The translations under genes and the position numbers were made by a program. DNA of 64,000 nucleotides from Apophysomyces variabilis (Eukaryota > Mucoromycota > Mucoromycetes > Mucorales > Mucoraceae): the NCBI GenBank assembly GCA_002749535.1, contig MZZL01000064.1, positions 248,001 to 312,000 of the forward strand, in the 5' to 3' direction. Shown piece by piece: positions 34,601 through 45,247 of this stretch (positions are counted from its first letter, which is position 1; every line of letters begins with the position of its first letter). A model generated the notes under the pieces. It made no database searches and was not told the origin of the DNA. It saw nothing but the letters and a program-made list of their open reading frames with translations.

Positions 34601-35248
34601 GCGATATTATATTAGCCAAAGAAGCGATATCGTTTTCGTCAATATCGTATATTAAAACACGAGCGAGGCAAACTTGGCAATTTTGTTATGTTTAACTCTA
34701 TGTTGGCTGATATTACGCAATAGCTATGCACTCATAATGTGATATGAGTAAAACCGTCATCCGTCAAAAAGTCCTCCCCCAAACAACCATTAAATATCCT
34801 GGTATAATTCCCTTTTGATATAGAATGGGCCAGCACAGGGTATCCACGCTTGCTAAATTAAAGGCGATTCTATGGTCCCTTTTCCAAAACCGTTGACTTG
34901 CTCGATGCAATATCATACCTGTTCCCCTAGCTATACATAACAAATTCACTCATATTATAGTGCTTTTTGGTCTGTCCGTTTTGTTGTTGTAGGTTGAGTG
35001 TATTAGAGTTCTCTTGATCAGAAAGGTAAGATGCCCAACTTGTGCGAATATAAACGACGCTTTGTTCAGTGAAAGGTTTAAAAAGCCATCACGCTTCGTT
35101 GATAATAACTATACATATTGGGCTTCATTCGACATGCGACGCATCCAGCCTACTAATTTCACCAGCACTCTTTTGCGACAGGAAAAATAACGTTACAAAT
35201 AGGAAAAACTAAACATGTCTTTTTGTTTTTGTGTTTGTTTTTTGGGTT
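34601..35248. other. No gene recognised; 3' flank of RPS27
   Basis: Only short open frames are present. The right end presumably contains the RPS27 3' UTR. Confidence 0.4.
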
Positions 35249-35947
35249 TTAGTTCTGCTTTCTGCGGAAAGACGATCCTGTCAAAAACAGCATACCATTA
35301 GCACCTCAAACCTGCTTGCTGATACAATCAAATTACCTTCAGTCAAACGAGCACGGCCACCAGTGGGTTGACACAGCACAGTACCACAAGACGAGCACAG
35401 AACAACAGTTTGGGCGTGGCTGAAAACGGTGCTGATGTTCACACAGCCTGTGATAGGACGATCAGATCCGAAGCACATTTTCACGGTAAGTAATAAAAAG
35501 CTTACCAGGGCACTTGACATCCATGAAGTAGGAGTTGGGGGATTGCACAAGTCTCTTAAGCTTGTGGGAACGCTTCTCAGTTTCGATGGAGGGATTCAAA
35601 AGATCGACGGCCAACTGTTCAAAAAATGGTGGTCAAACATCTGTAACCGGAAACAATGCGAAGCTCGCGTAAATACGGAATTTGCCTATTTTTTTTGCTA
35701 TTGCGAATCTTTCATTTGCGCTATTCTTCGATTTTCGAGTATGCGTTTGCCATGAATTACATATAGCGCGTATAAATTGGTACGAATTTCGCTGTTCAGT
35801 GGCTATCATGGATGTCCTTTTTTTTTTCGTTTCGCCTTTCCTTTTATGTTCTATCCGCCGGTCCATCCAGCCATCCATCCATTCCCGAATCGCATCCTCC
35901 CGAAACCATACGTCAAGTTCATTCAGTAAACAGATACTTACGGTCAT
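35249..35947 (-). CDS. RPS27: 40S ribosomal protein eS27 (RPS27)
   Basis: Four minus-strand exons, 35942-35947 (only ATG ACC), 35506-35614, 35337-35447 and 35249-35277, give 84 aa, the normal size. The protein starts [20 protein letters not shown] and contains [34 protein letters not shown] and [12 protein letters not shown]. The four cysteines of the C4 zinc ribbon (CPGC and CSSC) are intact. It is a component of the small ribosomal subunit. The first intron (35615-35941), directly after two codons, is typical of fungal ribosomal-protein genes. Confidence 0.95.
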
Positions 35948-36293
35948 TTTGTATCAGTCGAAGGGCTCGAAAAAAGGGGGATTCTTAGTATCAGTTCCTC
36001 AGATGGGTTTTGTAGGTTTCACACTGGCTAATTTCATTGGCTGTTTCATGGATGTTTAAACTCCGTTACATCTGTTGAAGATCAAGGGTTCTTTGGTTGC
36101 AAACTTGTGGATAGAGCAACTATTAAAGCTAGTCGTTGTTTAAGTACATCAGATAATTACTTTACTTTGCAAAGAATTTTAGAGATTCTCAAGGGTAAAA
36201 AAGAATGCAATAATAGAGCAGGTTAGGTGAAATGGGTGAGCATATGGCTGAAACGACTCAAAGAATAATTGGATAAGTGTTGGCTGCGGCATT
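35948..36293. promoter_or_regulatory. 5' flank of RPS27
   Basis: This region upstream of the RPS27 start presumably holds its promoter. No specific binding site is recognised. Confidence 0.35.
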
Positions 36294-37774
36294 TTACCGG
36301 AGAGTTGAATGTGCCGTCTTACGGTCTATATCATCAATAGCAGAACTTGAGACCACCTTTGCAAGATCCCTGACTTTTTTGTCAATTTCCAACTTGGCTT
36401 TCATTGCACTAATTGTTGCGAGCTTTGCACCTGCCAAGTCACTAATATGGTCAGCCTCGTCCTGTTCCTTGCATAAATTGACTTGTTGCTTGTAAAACCG
36501 TTCGAAGGCCAGTTTGCAAGCGGGCGTCTTGTAATAGCCCACTAATTCTTTGCAAAAGCTACGAAGAGAATAGTAAGCCTGACGTTTTTCCTTAGTTGAT
36601 CTGAACGACTTCGATCAAAAATGCTATATGCTTCATCCGCGGTTATTGCTCACATAGATTTGTCTACCACGAATTAATTGATTGACCAACCTTTCGTAAT
36701 TGTTCCAATTTGATACAGTAAGACCAGTAAACGCTTCATGAATTTGAGACTTTCACATTCTTTTTTCGAAAAGTTAAACGACTTTCGAATACCGTGAGGA
36801 ATAGGTCGGGTCGCCATGATCATAGGAACTAACGAGCGGGGAATAAAAGTTGCTTGGTCAATGGGAAATTGAGTCTTTCCATTGGCTAAAATTCCCTCCA
36901 AAGCGCGCCGTCAAGAAAAAAGAAGTTTATTTTTCCGAGTTTCTTTCTTTTTGTTAAACTTCATGATGGGGGTCTCATGATTATCTCTGATTCTTGCCTA
37001 GAATGGGATGGCCATAAGGATTGGACGGAAAGTGAGATCTTGTACGTTGCCATGTTCCGGGTATTGAGCCATTGCGCCTCTTTACTTGAAATCCCATTCT
37101 TCTGAACTGGTAACCCATTCTTTTTATACTTCTTTGCTTTTTACTTTCATGATGGGGGTCTCATGATTATCTCTGATTCTTGCCTAGAATGGGATGGCCA
37201 TAAGGATTGGACGGAAAGTGAGATCTTGTATGTTACCATGTTCCGGGTATTGAGCCATTGCGCCTCTTTACTTGAAATCCCATTCTTCTGAACTGGTAAC
37301 CCATCTCTCTTTTTATTCAGGCACAACAGTGGAGACAATTTCATTTCTGATTTTTTTCTTCATTCATTAATGCAGTAGGATGTCAACACCCTAAAGTTAT
37401 TACAAGCCCGTTTAGTTCTCAAAATATTGCTTTTATTTTTTCTCTGAAATCTCCAATCTATCCATCGAGAATCGCCTTACCATTTGTTTTCCTGTCAGCT
37501 TCATTTGCCTCCTATCATCATCTGTCTTGCATTGGATCGACTTTTCTCTCCTGTTTGCTTCATTTAGTTTTGCGAATAAATTAGGATATATCTCTTTTGC
37601 CAAGGGTATATTGTTTTTTTCAAGATGGTCAACGGCCTGAAACAATAATCTTATTGGCAAAACAAGGAAGAACCAATACGATGGGTTTTTCTTGTCTCTA
37701 TTCTCATTCGCTCTTGTTTTCTCTTTTAATACACATGTTTGAACCCGTCCAACCATGATGACACTAAATATCAT
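36294..37774 (-). other. Unassigned coding-like segments, minus strand
   Basis: Three segments look like protein. At 36294-36602 there is a Lys/Ala-rich helical stretch (FCKELVGYYKTPACKL, then AGAKLATISAMKAKLEI). At 36674-36906 there is a segment with FPIDQATFIPRSLVPMIMA. At 37433-37640 there is LFAKLNEANRREKS, preceded by a plausible acceptor (TTGTTTCAG). Frames do not join cleanly and a 186-bp tandem duplication lies between the last two. I recognise no family. They could be a decayed gene or a transposon ORF. Confidence 0.35.
36961..37303. repeat. Tandem direct duplication, period 186 bp
   Basis: 36961-37146 is repeated from 37147 to about 37303. Both begin TCATGATGGGGGTCTCATG and contain GGATTGGACGGAAAGTGAGA. 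Visible differences are few (TACGTTGCC against TATGTTACC), so the duplication is recent. Confidence 0.9.
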
Positions 37775-37850
37775 GTCTCTCGGCGCTTCGCTTGTTCATA
37801 TATAATATACTTACCTGCTTCAATGTTGTTGGTCTCTGAAGTGGCCAACA

Positions 37851-39138
37851 TTACAGATTTTTTCTGTTGCGGCATTTATCCCAACAGCTATGTGAATGAG
37901 AGACGAAACCGTAGAAGTCGCTCAATTTTACGCTGTTACAAGCATCACTAATCCTAGTCAAAAGAATTTCCTTTCCCAGAAACCTATGATGTTTTACCTT
38001 GCTTTTAGCGACAGACCAGAACTGCTCAATTGGGTTCAGCTCAGGAGAATATGAGAGAAGTTAAGCACAACGATATCCTTGATACCTGATATATTTTGCA
38101 ATATCTTCAAAGTTATGTATAGGAGCATTATCCATGACCAAGTAGTAACCTTTCATTTGTGGATATTTGTCCATTTCATCCAAAGCGTCTTTCGGAAAAC
38201 TAATATATTGACCTGTGACAGTATCAGTGCTCACATATCCGGATTCCTGTCCAGCTCTTCTCTTCTTATTTGGTTTTGGTATTCTCAAGTTTACTTTAAT
38301 TAAACATGAAGTAGAGATAGCACCCAATATAGTTGTAGTCTTCGCTCTTGCAGTTGGCACTGTAACAATAGCAGGAGTAGCTTTTTTAGACCAAGCCCTC
38401 GTACGTTTCATATTTATATGAAAAGCAGACTCATCAAGGAACACACAGTTAGCCAAGAAGTCCATGTCAGTTTTTTCCCACTTGCGAACCCAATCATGTC
38501 GTTCCTTTGATCTTTGCTGGACTGTTTCTCTCTACAGACTGAAACTCTGCTTGTTTAAGGGAAAGGTTACATTGACTTCTCATGAAGTTATAAACAGTGT
38601 GTTGGGTGACTTTAAGACCATCAAACTGATGCATTATATGCTCAGTCACTTCAGCGACAACAGCAGAGGGATTAGTATAATAATATCAATAACAGACTTT
38701 ATGTGTTCCTCAGTCAGAATACGTCTACGACCTTCTTACTACTCTCAAAGATGCTATCAGGACGCTCCTCATATTGTTTAACCCACCTTGTGCTGTACGA
38801 GCGTGAATACCCAGCTGTTTCGCTGCAGCCGAGGCACTCGTACATTTTTCAATCTTTAGTTTGAAGAACCTAGCCTTGTCCTGAGGGGTGTAGGATGTAT
38901 AGGCACGTTTTTCGGTCATCTCTCTCATACAAGAATTTTCATATCTAGGCTTGTCTATTTGCATCGCATTAGTTCGAAAAGATCTCTCAGAAGGCATTCT
39001 GTGCAAATACTGAGTGTGAGAACTGATCGTTTCGGTAGCAAATTGCTCCTGGTCGACGATGTAGTCTATCGACTCAGGTTTACCACTCTCATCGGCAACA
39101 TTTCCTTGTCCATCTTCGTATAAAAATTGTGTACTCAT
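37851..39138 (-). pseudogene. Tc1/mariner-type DDE transposase relic
   Basis: Reading from ATG at 39138, the N-terminus has an HTH-like block (KCTSASAAAKQLGIHARTAQ). The middle (about 38470-38760) is shifted and stop-ridden. From 38465 comes VFLDESAFHINMKRTRAW (first Asp), GYYLVMDNAPIHNF (second Asp) and, after a TAA at 38061-38063, YSPELNPIEQFWS with the third acidic residue. The frame ends at a stop at 37851-37853. All catalytic blocks are recognisable, but at least one stop and frameshifts make it inactive. It lies directly beside the LINE 3' end. Confidence 0.85.
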
Positions 39139-39186
39139 AGTTAGATTGTAAAATAGTGAAAAAGAAGAAACTTATGAAAGCCAAAA

Positions 39187-41311
39187 AGCTATGAAATTAG
39201 AAGAAATGCTTAACCCAAATGACAAGACTTTGGCCAAGAGTTCTGTCAGTTGGAGTCAAAGTATAATGGTGTAATTGATCCAGTTCGTGTAGAAGCGAGC
39301 ATATTACTGGGCAACGATGGGTCCAGGAGAGAGCGGTACTTTTAGAAAGGGAGGGGCGTATTGGCAGCATGTTTAGAAGATATGATAGGGGATCTGCAAT
39401 AGACCTTGGCATATAAAGCCCTCGGTGCATATCTAGACAGGTAATACAGTGCTTCCCTGCTAATGTCAATCTTCGTTAATGTCAATCCTCGCCTATTTTC
39501 AATCATTTTGAGATTCCCGAAAAAGAGGTTTCTATGCTAATTCAAGCCATTGCATCTCCCCGTTATTGTGACCCCCCGCCTATTCTCAATCGATAGGCTC
39601 TAACCAAGTCAATGACATTAGCGGGGATGCACTGTAGCGTGTCGCCGGGATAGGGTCTGCGTCGGGTGCCTTCGGCAATGGTTTGGGAGTACCACCTGGT
39701 AGCCATTCAAGGCGCCATCTTATATAGCGATTTTTTCCTTGGTGGGTCATCGGTATCCAGAGGATAGGATCAACAAATATTTTTGGACGGCAACTGGACA
39801 AAAGCTTGGAATTCGTACTTTTCAGGCTTTTGTTCAAATTTTCCTGCAGGAATCGCCTCATGATGGTCTTGAAGTCACGGTATCGGACATTTGTCGTATC
39901 CGACGGTAGCATTCGCCATAGAGCTGTTTTGATAGCATGTAACATTGATGGCCATGTGTTTGTCTTATGTGAGGTAGCAAACGGGATAATAACGTGTCCA
40001 GAGGCAACGACAAGGATCGAAAAAGAAACTGGGCTTGGAGGATTCTTATTCGTTCTGCTATTGTGGGTAGGTTGGAAAGGTGAAGCATTACTTTGGTGGA
40101 TGTTTTGCTATGGGCGCCATAGATTTTGCGAATACAAGCATTCTGTACTCCTTCAAGCGCTCTGAGCTGTGAAACATTGAGTTTATTGATGGCGAGACCA
40201 TATTCTAATTGAGGGCGGACTAACAGCGCGTAAAATCGTTTCGATAACAGTCTGGAGAAACCGGATGGATTAACTCCAGTTGCATTAAGAGTGTTCATCG
40301 TAGCGAGGGCTCGCGGTATGCTGCTGTTGACAAGATCCTGTGGGCTGAGATATCCTCCTGGTCGGAATGGTACACCGAGGTATGCAAAAAATAGTTGATG
40401 AGGTTGTGTTTGATCGTATAGCTTGTATTCTAAGGCTTGAGGGTAATTGTCGAGCACTACACATTTGGATGGATTCCATCGGTATCCTATTTGTAGGCCG
40501 TGCATTTCGCATTTTCGCAATAATTCTTCAATCTTGTGTTGTTCTGCAATTAAGACCATGTCATCGGCATAGGGTAGGCAATTGATCTGGGCCGCAAGGG
40601 CAACGAGTTCATCTCGTGCGTTATCTCCTGGGTACAGAATAGTTGAGGAAGTTCATTGATGTACACCGAATAAAGGTATGGTGAGAGAATGGATCCTTAT
40701 AGAACACTTGTACGAGGACAGAAACGGCGAAATGTCGCGTTTGAGAGTAGTACTTCAATTAAAACGTCATCAAAAAGGTTACGCAGCAGACTCAGGAGGG
40801 GAGTTGGGAGATGTTGCTGTAAAATACTCCAGATGCGGGCACGATCGACGGTGTCGTAGGCTGATTTGATGTCTAAGAAAGCTAAAACTGGTGTGGTCTT
40901 ATATGTGGTGCGTAGGATATGACAGATTTCGGATAGACAGAAGGCTTGATCCAGTGCGCCACGGGACATACGGAAATCACCTTGCGCCACATCAAGGGGA
41001 GGTCCAACATCTTTGTAGTGGCTGTTGGATACATCGTTCTAAAATTTTTCGGAATATGGATGTGAGACTAATAGGCCTATAGTTACCGGGATCAAGAAGA
41101 GCGAGAGTAGCAGTGGGGCTAAGAGTTTTCCGATAGGCTGTAGCATCTCGTTTCGAATATGATCTATCCCTAGGGGTTTCTTTGTTGGCAACGTTCGGAT
41201 GGCTTCCTGAATATGTTCCAAGGTGATTGGGCATTCTGCCTTGGACGGTAAAGCAGGTACATCAATGCTAGATCTTGGTATGTGGACATTAATTTTCATT
41301 GAATGCGACAT
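39187..41311 (-). pseudogene. LINE-type non-LTR retrotransposon, 5'-truncated, carrying a MITE
   Basis: Minus-strand fragments give a reverse transcriptase: TLPTKKPLGIDHIRNEML, LLDPGNYRPISLTSIFRKIL, LAFLDIKSAYDTVDRARIW and the catalytic YADD box (CLPYADDMVLIA, near 40560). The thumb and C-terminal region follow from 40559 down to 39187. Frameshifts near 41100, 40690 and 39900 break it. The endonuclease domain expected upstream is absent at 41311, so the copy is 5'-truncated. A 188-bp MITE (39447-39634) interrupts the 3' part between ATRYS and the MHRGLYMPRS block. Confidence 0.85.
39447..39634. mobile_element. 188-bp MITE with TA target duplication, copy 2 (nested in LINE)
   Basis: The ends are CAGTGC..GCACTG and the inner terminal repeats match copy 1 at 30113-30300. 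It is flanked by TA at 39445-39446 and 39635-39636. The related LINE fragment at about 10590-10625 preserves the uninterrupted site (ACACGC-TA-TTCCCTGTC), so both the boundaries and the TA duplication are directly shown. Confidence 0.92.
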
Positions 41312-41579
41312 TACTTTTTAAAAACACTGTATTTCCCCGCGAAACAAACATTCGGATGTTTTCTGTTGACTGACTTCGTTTCAATCTGCCGGGAGTCATT
41401 AACCTTCCGGTCAGGTCAGTTATTTAGTACATAAACTTCAGGATTAGGATTGTTGTCAGTAAATGGGCCAATTTATGAATTTGGCCATGCCAAGACAACT
41501 CTCCGTTAAGATTATCGTCCATATCTCTTTTTTGGAGTCAATGTTGTTTACAATGATAGAGTAGCCTTTATTCAACTGC
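41312..41579. other. Intergenic; no gene seen
   Basis: Spacer between the truncated 5' end of the LINE and the 3' end of the glutaredoxin gene. Confidence 0.45.
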
Positions 41580-41995
41580 TTAGGCAGTCAAGAGCTTATT
41601 AAGCTGGCCAGTGCTCTTAGCCTTGAACAAGTCATCACAGCCTCCAATATGTTCTTGATTAATAAAGATATTGGGCACGGTACGCTGTCCGGTACGCTTC
41701 AAAAGATATTGCTGGATGTCAGCACCGTTGTCTATAATAAGGCGTTAGTATCTTAGTTTTATCTAATGCCAGATCGCAGCATTTTAACCTTCTTCATCCA
41801 GTTCGATAACAAAGAATTTTTCACCTAGCTCCTTTAATAGTTGTTTTGCTCTAGTGCAGTATGCTTCATGAAAAAAGAAACGTCATTAATCGTGCATGTA
41901 TATGATACAATTAACTTACGGCAATAACCCTTGGAAAACACAGCAATCTTGTTTTGCTTAATGATTTCTTCAACAATCTGCTCAATGTTTGCCAT
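41580..41995 (-). CDS. Dithiol glutaredoxin
   Basis: Three exons, 41920-41995, 41789-41863 and 41580-41731, give 100 aa, the normal length for a classical glutaredoxin. The active site CPYC is split by intron 1 (FSKGYC|PYCTRAKQLL). The glutathione-binding blocks RTVPNIFINQ and GGCDDL follow. It reduces protein disulfides and glutathionylated proteins using glutathione. There is no signal peptide, so it is probably cytosolic. It is divergent from the GRP94 gene with 233 bp between start codons. Confidence 0.95.
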
Positions 41996-42228
41996 GTTAA
42001 GTGTAGGTGGATAGAGATTCGTATCCAAAGAATGGGTTCCGAATCTTTGGGGATATAAAACTAGTTAATATTCTGCCAATCAGATTGGCTGAATGCAATT
42101 GGGTGCACATTCACGCTCGGTCCACTGTCACGGTTCCCCCGCGACGACCAATAAGCGTGTGCCAGTTGTCAGTTACTACAAAGTGGCCTTCTTTTTGGGA
42201 ATCAGACCAAACGCACCTTGTCTTCGGC
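41996..42228. promoter_or_regulatory. Shared intergenic promoter region, glutaredoxin / GRP94
   Basis: A 233-bp spacer between divergent starts. It contains ACCAATAAGCGTGTGCC (42147-42163). This combines a CCAAT box with an AGCGTGT core similar to the yeast unfolded-protein-response element. The link is suggestive for GRP94, an ER-stress target, but is unproven. Confidence 0.4.
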
Positions 42229-44562
42229 ATGAAAGTGCTTAGATGTTCTTTTATCGCTGCAACATTGTTGCTGGCCATATCGGGCGTGCTTGCCACATCG
42301 GCAAGTGCTGAGATGGCTGCTGATGATAATCGCATTCACGGTCTTTTGCCTGAACAAGTAGAAAAGCTGGAAACGGAAAAGTTTACCTTCCAGGTAACTA
42401 AGACGATTGTTTTGATACGTTAAAAGGTCTCACATCACGATATCTAGACGGAAATATCGCGATTAATGAGCTTGATCGTCAATTCACTCTATAAATCACG
42501 GGAGATCTTTTTGCGAGAGTTGATATCCAATGCATCGGATGCGCTAGACAAGATTCGGTTCCTTTCGCTGACAGATCCATCTGCGTTGGATAGCGAACAA
42601 GATCTCAGAATTTCTATTGCTGCTGATCCGGAATCGAGATCGTTGATCATTACGGATACTGGCATCGGCATGACCCGTGACCAACTGAAACTGAACCTGG
42701 GAACCGTCGCCAAATCAGGCACTTCAGAGTTCTTACGAAAACTTGAAAATAACAAAGACGAAGTGACCCAAATTGGTCAGTTCGGCGTCGGTTTTTACTC
42801 TGTGTTTCTGGTTGCAGACAAAGTGGTCGTTGCTTCCAAGTCTAATGACGATGATCAATATGTGTGGATGAGCGAAGCTGTGGATGATTTTGTGATTGCC
42901 AAGGATCCTCGCGGGAATACACTAGGCCGGGGTACTCAAATTACTCTTCATCTGAAGGAAGACGCCGCTAAGTATCTTGATGATGCAACACTCAAGTCAC
43001 TTGTATCCAAGTATTCGGAATATATCAACTTCCCCATCTACGTCTGGTCTCCACACAACAGAACTGTGACAAAACAAGAAGAATCCGACGATGAAATCGA
43101 GGAACAAAGTCTTGAAGACGATACCAAGGAAAAACAGGAGGAGACTGAGATTGTACATGAATGGGATCTTGTTAATACCCAGAAACCAATCTGGATGCGA
43201 CCATCCAAGGACGTTTCCGAAGAAGAATATATCGAGTTCTATCGATCTTTTACAAAGCATATATCAGCAACTCCTTTGGGCTGGACGCATTACAAAGGCG
43301 AAGGCGACATCGACTTTAGATCGATTATCTATATCCCACCTACTGCTGATCCCAACTTTTTCCAGAACCTTGCTGAAAAAGTACGTAACGTGAAATTGTT
43401 CGTCAAACGTGTGTTTATCACAGACGAGGTGGAATTATTCCCCAAGTGGCTCTCGTTTCTTACTGGTATCGTTGATGCTGATGATCTGCCCCTCAATGTG
43501 GCACGCGAAACCCTGCAAAAACACCGCGGTATTAATACCATTTCCAAGAATCTCGTGAAGAAAGCCCTGGACATGTTTGCTCAGCTATCAAAAAATGATG
43601 AGGAAAAGTTCGGACAATTCCTTAAAGAATACGGAAACGCTCTCAAATATGGCGCTATTGAATCTGATCTTCATCGTAAGAGAATCGCGAAATTATTGCG
43701 CTTCTCTTCATCCTATGACCCGTCCACACCTGGTGTCAGCCTCGAGAGTTACATCAGTCGCGTAAAAAACAACCAGAGATCCATATTTTATATGACTGGT
43801 ACTTCCATACAAGAGATTGAGCAGTCACCGTTCCTCGAACGACTTCTTGCACGCGGCTATGAAGTGTTATATATGGTGGATCCAATCGATGAAATCCTGA
43901 TTCAGCGCATGCCTGGCTACAACGGTAAGATGTTCGTGAACATTGCTAAAGGCGACCTTCGATTTGGCGACGAGAATGAGGAGAACTCCATCAATAAGGA
44001 GACTGATACGAAATTTGAACCGCTCAAGTCATGGTTGAAAGACGTTCTCAGCGAACACATTGACAAGGTCGTGATATCTAAACGCCTAACTAAGTCACCA
44101 ATGGCGATTGTCGCAGCAGATTTCGGTTTGACAGGTCACATGGAGCGTTTGATGGCAGCACAAGGTGCAAACAAGGAACAGGATGCTATGCTACAGATGA
44201 TGAAGTTGCAAAAGAAGACGCTGGAAATTAATCCTTCTCACCCAATCATCAAAGGACTCCTTGAACGTGTGGAATCGAAGGAGGTCGATAGCGACACGGA
44301 AGAGATGGTAGCTGTGTTATACGAGACAACTGCCATTCGTAGCGGTTATCCTTTACAGAACATCAATGGTTTCAGCAAACGCGTTGAAGCGATTATCCGC
44401 AGAAGCGTAGGCGTTTCTCTAGAAGAAGAAGCCGATGTCAAGGTTGAAGTTGCTGCAGAAAAAACTGAAGAGGAAATACAAGCTGATGAAGAAATACAAA
44501 AATCAGCTGATAGTCTGTTAAAAGACGAAGAGGATAGTGACATTTTCCATGACGAGCTTTAG
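42229..44562 (+). CDS. GRP94: ER Hsp90 chaperone GRP94 (endoplasmin)
   Basis: Two exons, 42229-42393 and 42448-44562, give 759 aa. A signal peptide (about residues 1-27, with LLLAISGVLATSASA) leads to the N-terminal ATPase domain: ELISNASDALDKIR with Asn83, TDTGIGM with Asp125, and GQFGVGFYS. A charged acidic linker (EQSLEDDTKEKQEE) follows, then the middle domain (RPSKDVSEEEYIEFYRSF, VDADDLPLNVARETLQ) and an acidic C-terminus ending HDEL, the ER-retrieval signal. The protein folds secretory and membrane clients in the ER lumen. Baker's yeast lacks GRP94, so this supports an early-diverging fungus. Start choice: the ATG at 42229 gives the signal peptide directly. Confidence 0.97.
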
Positions 44563-45247
44563 TCGAACGGATCGTTTGAAGTTAATAAATTATTGATATT
44601 ATTCACCAAACTTTAGTCTGTGCGCGCAGAAATGAAGATTGGTAACAAACCGGATTCAAAAACTGGTAATCATAAACCGTGACTCTATAATAAGCGTATA
44701 CGGCCAGTTAGAGAAAAGGACAGTTTCATTGTTTTTGGCTGACGTAAGTTTTCCAATGGATTGCTTTTCATAGAAGGCATAGCGTTCTTGCCATATATTT
44801 TAGTCATTCTGCACCCAATCTACCATCTTTCCTTTCGTTAAAAAAGATACAAGAGGTTTCATTGTAAATTGACTTTAACAGTTACCAAACCCGTTGGTCG
44901 AGTGAAAGTCCCCTCTCTGAGACTTCTCCCTTTTAGTTGACTTCTTTTTCCCACTTTCTTTGACTCGTTCGTAGTCAGGCTTTGTTTCTTATACAGATTA
45001 CCAGCAAGGGGTCTTATGGAAAAAGTGCTCTGGAATGATATGATAACCCCATTTTTCCGTGCTTATCTTGATACACCACTAGCAAGACAATGTCCGTTTA
45101 TCGACGAGCACAGCCTTAGAGAAATCAAAAGTAACGATATCATAAATCAAACGGCGCTGTACAGAAGATATATAATCTAAGCTATCGCGACAGTTATAAT
45201 GTCTTTTCTATGATATAAACCGGGAAGAGTACGTAAAATATAGGTCA
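44563..45247. other. Intergenic region with one small open frame
   Basis: 685 bp between the 3' ends of GRP94 and the golgin gene. Apart from the small frame at 45016-45180, no coding content is seen. Confidence 0.4.
45016..45180 (+). CDS. Small open frame, 54 codons, unassigned
   Basis: The frame reads as plausible protein (WNDMITPFFRAYLDTPLAR, then CPFIDEHSLREIKSNDI) with mixed composition. There is a possible acceptor (ATACAG) at about 44996, so it might be an exon. No family is recognised. Confidence 0.25.
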   Translation: MEKVLWNDMITPFFRAYLDTPLARQCPFIDEHSLREIKSNDIINQTALYRRYII

